7,030 bases of DNA from JBFWIL01 sp050256015 (lineage in GTDB: Bacteria > Bacteroidota > Bacteroidia > Bacteroidales > Prolixibacteraceae): contig JBFWIL010000145.1 in assembly GCA_050256015.1 (NCBI GenBank), positions 1 through 7,030 of the forward strand. Reading direction: 5' to 3'. Position 1 is the first letter of the stretch, and the number at the start of each line of letters is the position of its first letter. This document shows, in pieces, positions 1-6,397 of this stretch. The notes under the pieces were generated by a model. That model was not told where the DNA came from, did no database searches, and saw nothing but the letters and a program-made list of their open reading frames with translations. The position numbers and the translations under genes are program-made.

Positions 1-601
1 TGTAAGATTTCGGGGTCATTTCATCATCAACGGCCCCTAACCACAGGGTTACATTTTTATCCCGGATTTTATCCAGCACATATTCCACCCCCTGCCGGCT
101 GGCAATGACAGCTACCAAATGAGTATGGGAAGGCGTTCCCTTGCGAAGCATGGCCCGGTAACCAATCTCCATGGAAGAACCGCTGGCCAGCATCGGATCG
201 GAAATGATCAGCACCTTTTCATGCACATCCGGAGAAGCCAGATACTCAAATTCAATATGAAACTTCCCGGCCTCATCATATTTACGGTAAGCAGAGATAA
301 AGGCATTTTCAGCCCGGTCAAAAACATTCAAAAGCCCCTGCTGTACAGGCAGTCCGGCCCGAAGAATCGTGGCCAGAACCGGCTGCTGTTCCAGCTTGGG
401 CACAGGAGCAATCCCAAGGGGAGTCCGTACGTTTTCAGTTTTATACTTTAGTGTCTTGCTGATCTCGTAAGCAAAAATTTCACCCAAGCGCTGCAAATTC
501 CTGCGAAATCGCAAGGAATCTTTCTGAATGGTTTCATCCCGGATTTCTGCAAGGTATTGATTTAATACGGATGTTGATCCGCTGAGATTATGAACCTGCA
601 T
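1..601 (-). CDS. upp: Uracil phosphoribosyltransferase, 3' end cut by window edge
   Basis: This gene makes the cytoplasmic pyrimidine-salvage enzyme that joins uracil to PRPP to give UMP and pyrophosphate. The first 200 residues are in the window, starting MQVHNLSG; about 17 residues are missing by comparison with Bacteroides Upp as I remember it. The PRPP-binding loop is clear at residues 131-144 (LIISDPMLASGSSM, acidic residue D135). Other family blocks are TPLGIA near residue 60 and LATILRAGLP near residue 76. The uracil-contacting segment that normally follows (IVPGLGDAGD type) lies beyond the edge. The start at 601 matches the family N-terminus. It lies 43 bases after the radC stop, so read-through from radC is possible. 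A weak promoter-like TACTTTCG (624-617) sits in the gap, but no TTTG box is found at the usual distance. Confidence 0.95.
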   Translation of the reverse strand, partial: MQVHNLSGSTSVLNQYLAEIRDETIQKDSLRFRRNLQRLGEIFAYEISKTLKYKTENVRTPLGIAPVPKLEQQPVLATILRAGLPVQQGLLNVFDRAENAFISAYRKYDEAGKFHIEFEYLASPDVHEKVLIISDPMLASGSSMEIGYRAMLRKGTPSHTHLVAVIASRQGVEYVLDKIRDKNVTLWLGAVDDEMTPKSY

Positions 602-644
602 GTTAAAAAATTTTGGCGAAAGTAATAAAAATTCACTTTTTCTC

Positions 645-1334
645 CTACAGCATCCCTTCATCGGCAAAGCTCAGATAACCATCCTGACCAATTATCACAT
701 GATCCAGAACGGAAATTTCCATCAGTGCGGCAGCCTCCCGTATTTTTCTGGTAATTCTCCGGTCTGCCTCGCTGGCCTGAAGATTTCCCGAAGGGTGATT
801 GTGGCACAGAATCAGAGCACTTGCCAGTTTTTCGATCGCTGCTTTCAGAATAAGGCGGACATCGGTGACCGTTCCCGAAAGTCCGCCTTGGCTCACCATC
901 ATGCGGTCAATCACCGTGTTGGAACGACTGAGCAGCATTACCCAGAATTCTTCGTGACTAAGATCCTCCAGCAGAGGACGGAAATAAGCCACCGCATCGC
1001 TGCTTTGGGTAATCGTTTCTTTTTCAGCAGCCAACTGTTCCTTTCGCCTTCGCCCAAGTTCCAGAGCAGCCAGAATATTGACGGCTTTGGCTTCTCCGAT
1101 TCCCCTAAACCCCAACAGATAAGAGGCCTGCTTCTTTCCCAGTTCGTTAAGGTTATTTTCCACCGAAACCAAAATACGGCGGGAAAGACCCACTGCAGAT
1201 TCGGTACTGTTTCCCGAGCCAATAAGAACAGCAAGCAGTTCTGCGTCCGAAAGCGAGCGAATTCCCTTCCGAAGCATTTTTTCCCGGGGCCGGTCTTCCT
1301 CGGCCCATTCTTTGATGCTGGGTTTCTTGTACAT
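645..1334 (-). CDS. radC: RadC family JAB/MPN protein
   Basis: This is a RadC (UPF0758) protein of 229 residues, the usual family length. Residues 75-96 (GFRGIGEAKAVNILAALELG) form the helix-hairpin-helix part of the N-terminal domain. The C-terminal JAB1/MPN domain carries a complete JAMM-type zinc site: H178 and H180 in CHNHPSG, followed by D191. The family was named for DNA repair, but its biochemical role remains unsettled. The open frame runs up to a methionine at 1361. I chose the methionine at 1334 because MYKKPSIKEWAEEDRPREK is the typical family N-terminus and the extra nine residues (MVLTVCLLG) are not. A strong terminator upstream separates the gene from rpsT, so it should have its own promoter. 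It ends in TAG. Confidence 0.93.
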   Translation of the reverse strand: MYKKPSIKEWAEEDRPREKMLRKGIRSLSDAELLAVLIGSGNSTESAVGLSRRILVSVENNLNELGKKQASYLLGFRGIGEAKAVNILAALELGRRRKEQLAAEKETITQSSDAVAYFRPLLEDLSHEEFWVMLLSRSNTVIDRMMVSQGGLSGTVTDVRLILKAAIEKLASALILCHNHPSGNLQASEADRRITRKIREAAALMEISVLDHVIIGQDGYLSFADEGML

Positions 1335-1362
1335 GCCTAACAGACAAACCGTCAATACCATA

Positions 1363-1370
1363 CGAAGTTA
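1363..1370 (-). promoter_or_regulatory. Possible radC promoter, -7 box only
   Basis: TAACTTCG resembles the Bacteroidota -7 box TAnnTTTG with one mismatch and lies just upstream of radC. I see no TTTG about 19 bases further upstream, so this is weak. The argument for a promoter here is positional: the rpsT terminator at 1405-1433 leaves little other room for radC transcription to start. Initiation here would put the methionine at 1361 at or before the transcript start, which favours the start codon at 1334. Confidence 0.3.
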
Positions 1371-1404
1371 GGAAATGTAAAGGAGAAAAGGGACATGCAA
1401 AAGC

Positions 1405-1433
1405 AAAAAAAGCCCCTTCAATCTGAAGGAGCT
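1405..1433 (-). terminator. Rho-independent terminator after rpsT
   Basis: On the minus strand AGCTCCTTCA, a three-base loop GAT, then TGAAGGGGCT form a ten-pair stem with one internal mismatch. The stem runs straight into a tract of seven Ts (1411-1405). It begins 28 bases after the rpsT stop codon, so it ends the tRNA-Glu-rpsT transcript and separates it from radC. Confidence 0.88.
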
Positions 1434-1461
1434 CAGAATTATCCTCTTCCGGAAATATGTT

Positions 1462-1713
1462 TTACAGCTTAGACACGTGAAGCGCAATGCTTGATTTCAG
1501 ATTGGCTGCCTTGTTTTTGTGAATCACATTTTTCTTGGCCAGTTTGTCAATCATAGAACTGACACCGGGCAGAGCAGCCACAGCTTCTTCCTTGTCTGTC
1601 GTGACCCGAAGTTTCCTTACGGCATTACGCATGGTCTTGGCATAATATTTATTATCCAGACGTTTCTTCTGGTCTTGTCTGATTCTTTTCTTTGATGATT
1701 GATGGTTTGCCAT
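1462..1713 (-). CDS. rpsT: 30S ribosomal protein S20
   Basis: S20 is a primary-binding protein of the small ribosomal subunit that contacts 16S rRNA. The 83-residue product starts [18 protein letters not shown] and is rich in lysine and arginine, with the all-helical pattern and length of the family. The conserved C-terminal part with [10 protein letters not shown] is present at about residues 65-74. The ATG at 1713 is preceded by an AGGGA about nine bases upstream. The gene starts 27 bases after the 3' end of tRNA-Glu. No good promoter fits in that gap, so it is probably transcribed with the tRNA and would need RNA processing between them. A strong terminator follows. Confidence 0.97.
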   Translation of the reverse strand: MANHQSSKKRIRQDQKKRLDNKYYAKTMRNAVRKLRVTTDKEEAVAALPGVSSMIDKLAKKNVIHKNKAANLKSSIALHVSKL

Positions 1714-1740
1714 TACTTATTCCCTAAATAAATTTTTAAG

Positions 1741-1812
1741 TAGCCCGTAGGGGATTCGAACCCCTGCTACAAGAATGAAAATCTTGCGTCCTAACCCCTA
1801 GACGAACGGGCC
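1741..1812 (-). tRNA. tRNA-Glu (anticodon UUC)
   Basis: The minus strand folds as a 72-base tRNA. The acceptor stem GGCCCGT pairs with ACGGGCT, including one G-U pair at the first position, and the discriminator base is A. The D arm reads GTCTAGGGGTTAGGAC. The anticodon stem-loop is CAAGA-TTTTCAT-TCTTG, with TTC at 1779-1777, which decodes glutamate GAA/GAG. The T arm is AGGGG-TTCGAAT-CCCCT. The CCA end is not encoded (the next bases are CTTAAA), so CCA must be added after transcription. The gene is followed 27 bases later by rpsT and preceded by a consensus promoter. Confidence 0.96.
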
Positions 1813-1841
1813 ATCATTTTTCTTCCCTGCTTTTGGGACTG

Positions 1842-1872
1842 CAAAAATAAACCATTTTTTGAAGTCACCAAA
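1842..1872 (-). promoter_or_regulatory. Bacteroidota-type promoter for tRNA-Glu and rpsT
   Basis: On the minus strand there is TTTG (1872-1869), a 19-base spacer, then TATTTTTG (1849-1842). This is an exact match to the -33 TTTG / -7 TAnnTTTG pattern used by the primary sigma factor of Bacteroidota. Transcription should start a few bases downstream, giving a leader of roughly 25 bases before the tRNA at 1812. Confidence 0.85.
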
Positions 1873-1974
1873 CCTTTTGAGCACATAATTTCACCGCGCC
1901 CGGGGAGCCATTTTGTTTTGGCGATGCAAAGGAATACAAATCTTTTAAAATCCCAAAGAAATCTTAAAAAAAAT

Positions 1975-2916
1975 TCATCGCCACTCCACAACGGCACCTC
2001 GTTTTCTATCAAGCAATTGCTCCGGTATAGCGTCCACCATCTCTTTCCAGAGCAGCTCAATCAGCTTATGTTTGGCAAAGTGGCGGAAATAAACCAGGCT
2101 TACCTCCCGCAGAGGAGTCATATCGCTAAAACTGCGCACTTGCTTCTTCCGTCCGTCCGGCATGCCGAATGTTGCCAACTCCGGGATCAGGGTCAACCCG
2201 CCTTCTTTGTCGACAATGTTCATCAGGGTCTCCAGGGAACCCGCCTCAAAATGGAAAGGCAGTCCATCGGCCTGTGACTTTGAAAAAGAGCACAGGTTAA
2301 CCACCTGGTTACGGAAACAATGTCCGTCACTCAGCAACCAAATACCGGGCACGGCAATATCTCTGACAGCGATCGAAGCTTTTCCACACAGGGGATGCCC
2401 TGCATTCAGGTAGAGCAGCATTTCTTCATAAAAAACCGGTTTTTCTTTAATACGTTCTTCCTTCAGGGGAGTCACCAGGATTCCCACATCCAGCAAATCA
2501 CGGTTCAGCCGGTCAACAATCCTTTCGGTGGTAAACTCCTCTACTGTAATCAGAATATTAGGATATTTACGCTTATAGTTACCGATAAACAGAGGCAACA
2601 AATAAGGAGCCAGGGTGGGAATAATGCCAATTTTCAGCGCTCCCGATATCTGGTTCTTGTGGTCTTTTACAATGCTGTTTATTTTTCCGGATTCCTGCAG
2701 GATAACGCGCGACTGCTCAATAATACGGGCTCCGACATCGGTAGGAATCAACGGTTGTTTGCTCCGGTCAAAAATCACCACCTCAAGATCCTGTTCCAGC
2801 TTTTTGATCTGCATACTCAGCGTAGGCTGGGTAATAAAACAATGTTCCGCGGCTTTTCCAAAATGGCGGCAGGTATCTACAGCCACAATATATTCCAGTT
2901 GAGTGAGCGTAATCAT
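1975..2916 (-). CDS. oxyR: Peroxide-sensing LysR-type regulator OxyR
   Basis: OxyR is a DNA-binding regulator that senses hydrogen peroxide through a reversible disulfide and activates antioxidant genes. The protein has 313 residues, close to the E. coli length. Residues 1-60 hold the LysR winged helix-turn-helix (LTQLEYIVAVDTCRHFGKAA, then ITQPTLSMQIKKLE). Residues from about 91 form the sensor domain. The diagnostic redox segment DGHCFRNQVVNLC has C200 and C209, the same spacing as E. coli C199 and C208. The start MITLTQLEY is the normal family N-terminus. The gene diverges from the lipoprotein gene at 3068. No known OxyR target (catalase, Dps, alkyl hydroperoxide reductase) lies in the window. 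I found no convincing terminator between its stop (TGA) and the tRNA promoter. A TATTTTTC upstream is only a weak -7 box candidate. Confidence 0.95.
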   Translation of the reverse strand: MITLTQLEYIVAVDTCRHFGKAAEHCFITQPTLSMQIKKLEQDLEVVIFDRSKQPLIPTDVGARIIEQSRVILQESGKINSIVKDHKNQISGALKIGIIPTLAPYLLPLFIGNYKRKYPNILITVEEFTTERIVDRLNRDLLDVGILVTPLKEERIKEKPVFYEEMLLYLNAGHPLCGKASIAVRDIAVPGIWLLSDGHCFRNQVVNLCSFSKSQADGLPFHFEAGSLETLMNIVDKEGGLTLIPELATFGMPDGRKKQVRSFSDMTPLREVSLVYFRHFAKHKLIELLWKEMVDAIPEQLLDRKRGAVVEWR

Positions 2917-2988
2917 AGATTTTTATTTAATCCCGAGAAAAATAAAAAAAATCCGAAACACTTTCCTGTTCGACTCAGGATATTTTTT

Positions 2989-3020
2989 CTTGATCGGAAC
3001 GGCAGAATTCCGTTATTTTG
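2989..3020 (+). promoter_or_regulatory. Possible promoter of the lipoprotein gene
   Basis: CTTG (2989-2992), 20 bases, then TTATTTTG (3013-3020) approximates the Bacteroidota TTTG / TAnnTTTG promoter, with one mismatch in each box and a spacer one base longer than usual. It lies about 47 bases before the ATG at 3068, a sensible distance, but the match is imperfect. Confidence 0.35.
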
Positions 3021-3067
3021 TTCCGTTGAGGCAGTTGGCCCGGAAAAAACGCGAAAAAGAAAAAACC

Positions 3068-3958
3068 ATGAAACAATTCGGCACAAAAGTAAATTCACGA
3101 ACATCCATTTCCGGAACTCCGGCCGGTTCCCGGAAGCCTGCCAGGGTATGGTTCAAACCTGCCGGCCGGTTCGTCAGGAAACCGCTGTTCTTCCTGCTCC
3201 TGTTACAGTTCTTTTCCTGTGGCATGTCACAACAAAAACAGGCCGCTGAAAGGCTAAACACGGCCCGGTCTCTATATGCCGCAGGCGACACGCTGCAGGC
3301 CCTGGCTCAGGCCGATTCCATAGGAATCCTGTATCAAGGGGCCCTGCAGGAGTTTCGCGCTGCAAAGAAGCTGAAACGGGAAATTTGGAGCAGACAGTTG
3401 TTCCGGAAACAGGACGAACTGGACACGCTGAACAAAATCATTTCCCGGTTAGAGAAGAATTTTTACACGGAAAAAACCGAATTCGATCCCTATACCCGTT
3501 ACATTCACAAACGGCAGAACCCGGAAAAGCGATGGAACAAGTCTTACCTCCAGGTGCATCTCGATGCCCGGGGAGAGATGAGCCTCTCCAGCAACTACTA
3601 CGGAGAAACCTGGCTGGATCATACGTCAGTCCGTGTGTATGATCATGATCTGCAGGCCCGGACCGATTCTGTAGGCCTGAACAGTGTGCTGAACCACCAC
3701 AGTGAATTTATGGACACCCGTTGGGAAAAAGTCACGTACCTAAACGGAGCCGGGAAGGAAGTTATTGAATTCATTGCTACCCATGCCGACAGGAAGCTGA
3801 AAGCCGTCTTCCTGGGAAAACGTTATTACTACATTATCCTGGAAAGTTACGACAAACAAGCTGCGGCCGAAGCACTGTCCTTATCGCGGGCATTAAAACA
3901 CCGCATGAAAATAAATGAGGAAATCAGTCAGCTTGAGGCAAAGATAGGCCAGTCCTGA
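3068..3958 (+). CDS. Predicted lipoprotein of unknown family
   Basis: I do not recognise the family. The 296-residue product begins MKQFGTKVNS. It has an unusually long basic N-terminal region (about 38 residues), a hydrophobic stretch (PLFFLLLLQFF, 39-49) and S50-C51 followed by GMSQQ. This suggests a signal-peptidase-II lipoprotein anchored at C51 in the cell envelope. Residues about 58-78 (LNTARSLYAAGDTLQALAQA) look like a TPR-type helical hairpin, followed by a charged helical or coiled-coil stretch to about residue 120. A probably beta-rich middle part follows (LQVHLDARGEMSLSSNYYGE), and then a helical tail (QAAAEALSLSRAL, KINEEISQLEAKI). The frame is open back to 2903, but that start would overlap oxyR. 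The ATG at 3068 is the only ATG ahead of the hydrophobic segment that clears oxyR, and it follows an A-rich leader. The gene converges on ppk1. Confidence 0.75.
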   Translation: MKQFGTKVNSRTSISGTPAGSRKPARVWFKPAGRFVRKPLFFLLLLQFFSCGMSQQKQAAERLNTARSLYAAGDTLQALAQADSIGILYQGALQEFRAAKKLKREIWSRQLFRKQDELDTLNKIISRLEKNFYTEKTEFDPYTRYIHKRQNPEKRWNKSYLQVHLDARGEMSLSSNYYGETWLDHTSVRVYDHDLQARTDSVGLNSVLNHHSEFMDTRWEKVTYLNGAGKEVIEFIATHADRKLKAVFLGKRYYYIILESYDKQAAAEALSLSRALKHRMKINEEISQLEAKIGQS

Positions 3959-3990
3959 CCCGCTTAAGTTATGCCCCGCCTGAGTTATTC
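3959..3990. repeat. Imperfect 16-base tandem duplication at the ppk1 stop
   Basis: CCCGCTTAAGTTATGC (3959-3974) is followed at once by CCCGCCTGAGTTATTC (3975-3990), with 13 of 16 bases identical. The pair fills the 26-base space between the convergent lipoprotein and ppk1 genes and covers the ppk1 stop codon and last sense codon. It may be a small duplication or chance; no hairpin terminator is visible in the space. Confidence 0.5.
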
Positions 3991-4326
3991 AACGAGTTTA
4001 TCGATCCGTTCCGGAGGCTGGGCAAGAACGGCCTTCGTCCCGTTTACAACGATAGGCCGTTTCAGCAGACGCGGGTTCTCAGCCAGTATCCTCACCCAAC
4101 GATCATCGTCCGGGCTTAGTTTATGGTACGTTTCTTTGTAAAGCGTTTCCTGGGTCCGGACAAGTTCATAGGCCGACAATCCGGTTTTGCCGATGATGGA
4201 ACGGATTTCATTTTCCGTAATCCCTTCTTTCATGTAATTGATAATCCTTACCTGGTAACCGTTTTCCTGCAGGTACTGCAGTCCGGCCCGGCTTTTGCTG
4301 CATCGCGGATTATGATATATCTCCAT
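3985..4326 (-). other. ArsC-family domain, or a separate arsC-like gene inside the ppk1 frame
   Basis: This segment encodes residues 688-800 of the ppk1 product, which on its own is a full 113-residue ArsC-family protein (MEIYHNPRCSKSR at its start). It begins with an in-frame ATG at 4326 preceded by AAGAAG, so internal initiation could give a free protein. The cysteine C696 and arginines R744 and R777 align with Cys12, Arg60 and Arg94 of plasmid R773 arsenate reductase. The position of Arg107 holds Q790. There is only one cysteine, so it lacks the CXXC of Bacillus Spx. No arsR, arsenite pump or other arsenic gene is visible, so arsenate reduction is doubtful. A thiol-redox or regulatory role is an inference. 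Confidence 0.8.
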
Positions 4327-6387
4327 AATCTTCTTATGTTTTAAGCACACATACTGATAAAAATCTTCCTGGGCCCGGAAGCGTCCGTCTGCCTCCGGCC
4401 GGTTGTAGGTGTTCGACAATTTACTGTCGAGTATGCGCGACTTGGTATTGTCTCTCAGCTGTATCTTCAACATCTCACGAAGTTCTCCACGGATTTCCTC
4501 GCTGTAAACCGGGCAGGCCACCTCAATTCGCCGGTTCAGGTTTCGCGGCATCCAGTCGGCAGAGGAGATAAACATCCGCTCATTTCCCCCATTGCCAAAC
4601 AAGAAAATACGCGCATGCCCCAGATATTTATCAACGATACTGATTGCCTCAATGTTTTCCTTCACGCCTTCCAGGCTCGTATCCAAACCGAATATTCCCC
4701 GCACAATCAGCCTGATTTTAACCCCTTCACGTGCAGCTCCGTAAAGCTTATCCATCATTCCCGAATCTATCAGACTGTTCATTTTCAGGATCATATATCC
4801 CCTTCGTCCCGAACGGGCAATTTCGATTTCCCGTTCTATCAGCCCCGAAAAAAAGCCGCGCATGTTCCAGGGACTAAGGATCAGATGCTCAAAGACCGGA
4901 ATGTGATAGGACTGTTTGAAAAAATCAAACAGCCGGGCCACCTCGTCGGCAATGCGAGGATCAGTGGTTAGCAGTCCGTCATCGGCATAAATCCTTGCGG
5001 TAGACTCATTGAAATTACCGGTGCCCACATAAGCATAATTGCGAAATTTTCCTCTTTCTTTTCTTCGGATCCAGCAGGTCTTGGCATGCACCTTCATCCC
5101 GGGCATTCCGTTAATCACCAGGGCACCTTCCTCCTGCAGCTTATTCGACCAGTAAATATTGGCTTCCTCGTCAAAACGCGCCTGCAGTTCAATGACCACA
5201 GTCACCTTTTTCCCGTTACGCATGGCATTCAGCAGTGCATTGACCACCCGCGAATTATCGGCAACCCGGTAAACAGTGATACCAATTTCCTTAACCTTCG
5301 GATCAATTGCCGCTTCCCTGAGCAGATCAATAAAATGGATAAAGCTCTGATAAGGATAGTGCAGCATGATATCCTTTTCCCTGAGTTTTCGCAGGATGCT
5401 GTCATGCACATGCAGATCACGATGCCGTACGGGGGTTAACTGTTTGTAATAATGGTACGGTTTTCCGATCTCCGGAAAATTCATCAGGTCCTTATCATTA
5501 TGGTACCTTCCTCCGGCCACTACATTCTCCTGATCAAGCTTCATCTTCCGGACAATAAAAGATAACAGGTCTCCGGGAATTTCCCGGTCATGGATAAGCC
5601 GGACAGGCGTGCCGATCTTTCGTTTTTTCAGGCTCAGCTCCATCTTTTCAATAAAACTTTTGGAGATATCATCGTCCAGATCCAGCTCAGCATCACGCGT
5701 CACCTTTATTGTATAGGCACGAAAACAATCATACTTGAAAAGCGGGAAAATGTCTGACATACAATAGCGTATCACATCGTCGAGCATGATCACATACTTC
5801 TTTCCTTTCCTTTCAGGCAATACCATATAACGGGAGAGCGACAGAGAGGGAATACGGACCAGGGCATATGCATACTTCTCAGGACGTTTTCGTTCCGACA
5901 TCCGAACTGCCAGATAGACGGAACGATCGCGCAGGTAAGGAAATTTATTTTCCTTGCTAAGCATAATGGGCACCAGGTTAGGCAAAACCCTGTCATGAAA
6001 GTAACGTTTCACAAAAATCCCCTGTTCCCCTGTCAGCCTCGACTCATTAATCATAAAAATATTTTCGGCTGCCATTTCCCGGAGAATGCTCCGGAAAATT
6101 TCCTGGGACCGCTGCTGATGCCGGGAAACCGTTTTCTGGATCTGCTCATACAGCTTCTCAGCCGAATAATCGCCCGGCAAATCCGGATTGTCGCTGCCCA
6201 GATCAAGCATACGCCGCACCGAAGCCACCCGCACCCGGAAAAATTCATCCAGGTTATTTGAAAAAATTCCGATAAACCGGAGTCGCTCAAACAGCGGCAC
6301 ATTGGGATCTTCTGCCTCCTGAAGCACCCGGGCATTAAACGAAAGCCAGCTTATTTCCCGATTGATGTACCGCATTTCCTGATCCAT
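3985..6387 (-). CDS. ppk1: Polyphosphate kinase PPK1 with C-terminal ArsC-family domain
   Basis: PPK1 reversibly transfers the terminal phosphate of ATP onto polyphosphate, a stress and phosphate-storage polymer. Residues 1-687 are a full-length PPK1: N-terminal domain (about 1-107, INREISWLSFNARVLQEA and SNNLDEFFRVRVA), head domain (about 110-315), and two phospholipase-D-like domains (about 318-505 and 506-687). H434 in KVHAK matches the phosphorylated H435 of E. coli, H591 in YLGHARI matches H592, and R379 and R404 (QARFDEEAN) match the ATP/metal-site arginines. Y453 (YAYVGTGNFN) replaces E. coli H454. Residues 688-800 form a complete ArsC/Spx-type thioredoxin fold with catalytic-type C696 (HNPRCSKSR). 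The total of 800 residues exceeds the usual ~690 by exactly that domain. The start is 10 bases after the prfB stop, so the two genes are probably one operon. Met5 is an alternative start. The fusion could reflect a one-base indel at the join. Confidence 0.95.
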   Translation of the reverse strand: MDQEMRYINREISWLSFNARVLQEAEDPNVPLFERLRFIGIFSNNLDEFFRVRVASVRRMLDLGSDNPDLPGDYSAEKLYEQIQKTVSRHQQRSQEIFRSILREMAAENIFMINESRLTGEQGIFVKRYFHDRVLPNLVPIMLSKENKFPYLRDRSVYLAVRMSERKRPEKYAYALVRIPSLSLSRYMVLPERKGKKYVIMLDDVIRYCMSDIFPLFKYDCFRAYTIKVTRDAELDLDDDISKSFIEKMELSLKKRKIGTPVRLIHDREIPGDLLSFIVRKMKLDQENVVAGGRYHNDKDLMNFPEIGKPYHYYKQLTPVRHRDLHVHDSILRKLREKDIMLHYPYQSFIHFIDLLREAAIDPKVKEIGITVYRVADNSRVVNALLNAMRNGKKVTVVIELQARFDEEANIYWSNKLQEEGALVINGMPGMKVHAKTCWIRRKERGKFRNYAYVGTGNFNESTARIYADDGLLTTDPRIADEVARLFDFFKQSYHIPVFEHLILSPWNMRGFFSGLIEREIEIARSGRRGYMILKMNSLIDSGMMDKLYGAAREGVKIRLIVRGIFGLDTSLEGVKENIEAISIVDKYLGHARIFLFGNGGNERMFISSADWMPRNLNRRIEVACPVYSEEIRGELREMLKIQLRDNTKSRILDSKLSNTYNRPEADGRFRAQEDFYQYVCLKHKKIMEIYHNPRCSKSRAGLQYLQENGYQVRIINYMKEGITENEIRSIIGKTGLSAYELVRTQETLYKETYHKLSPDDDRWVRILAENPRLLKRPIVVNGTKAVLAQPPERIDKLVE

Positions 6388-6397
6388 GATTCTCTGC

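Noticed and set aside
617..624. TACTTTCG as a promoter for upp
   Set aside because: One mismatch to TAnnTTTG and no TTTG box about 19 bases upstream; it would leave a leader of only about ten bases. Read-through from radC is equally likely.
600..1340. Long plus-strand open frame of 246 codons
   Set aside because: It is antisense to radC, which has an intact JAMM motif and the family length; the plus-strand translation shows no recognisable domain.
1335..1361. The radC start at the ATG at 1361
   Set aside because: The nine added residues are not family-like, and a promoter at 1370-1363, if real, would put this ATG at the transcript start.
2920..2948. Inverted repeat TTTTTATTT / AAATAAAAA upstream of oxyR
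   Set aside because: The arms are low-complexity A/T sequence and probably arise by chance; no LysR-type T-N11-A or E. coli-type OxyR box could be made out.
2903..3067. Upstream extension of the lipoprotein frame to an ATG at 2903
   Set aside because: It would overlap the oxyR start, includes the intergenic A/T-rich stretch, and would place 93 residues before the hydrophobic segment.
2320..3249. Plus-strand open frame of 309 codons
   Set aside because: It is mostly antisense to oxyR and overlaps the start of the lipoprotein gene in another frame; its translation has no recognisable domain.
5086..5439. Plus-strand frames inside ppk1 (also 4615-4971 and 5995-6261)
   Set aside because: They are shadows of the ppk1 coding frame, with no motif and no leader.
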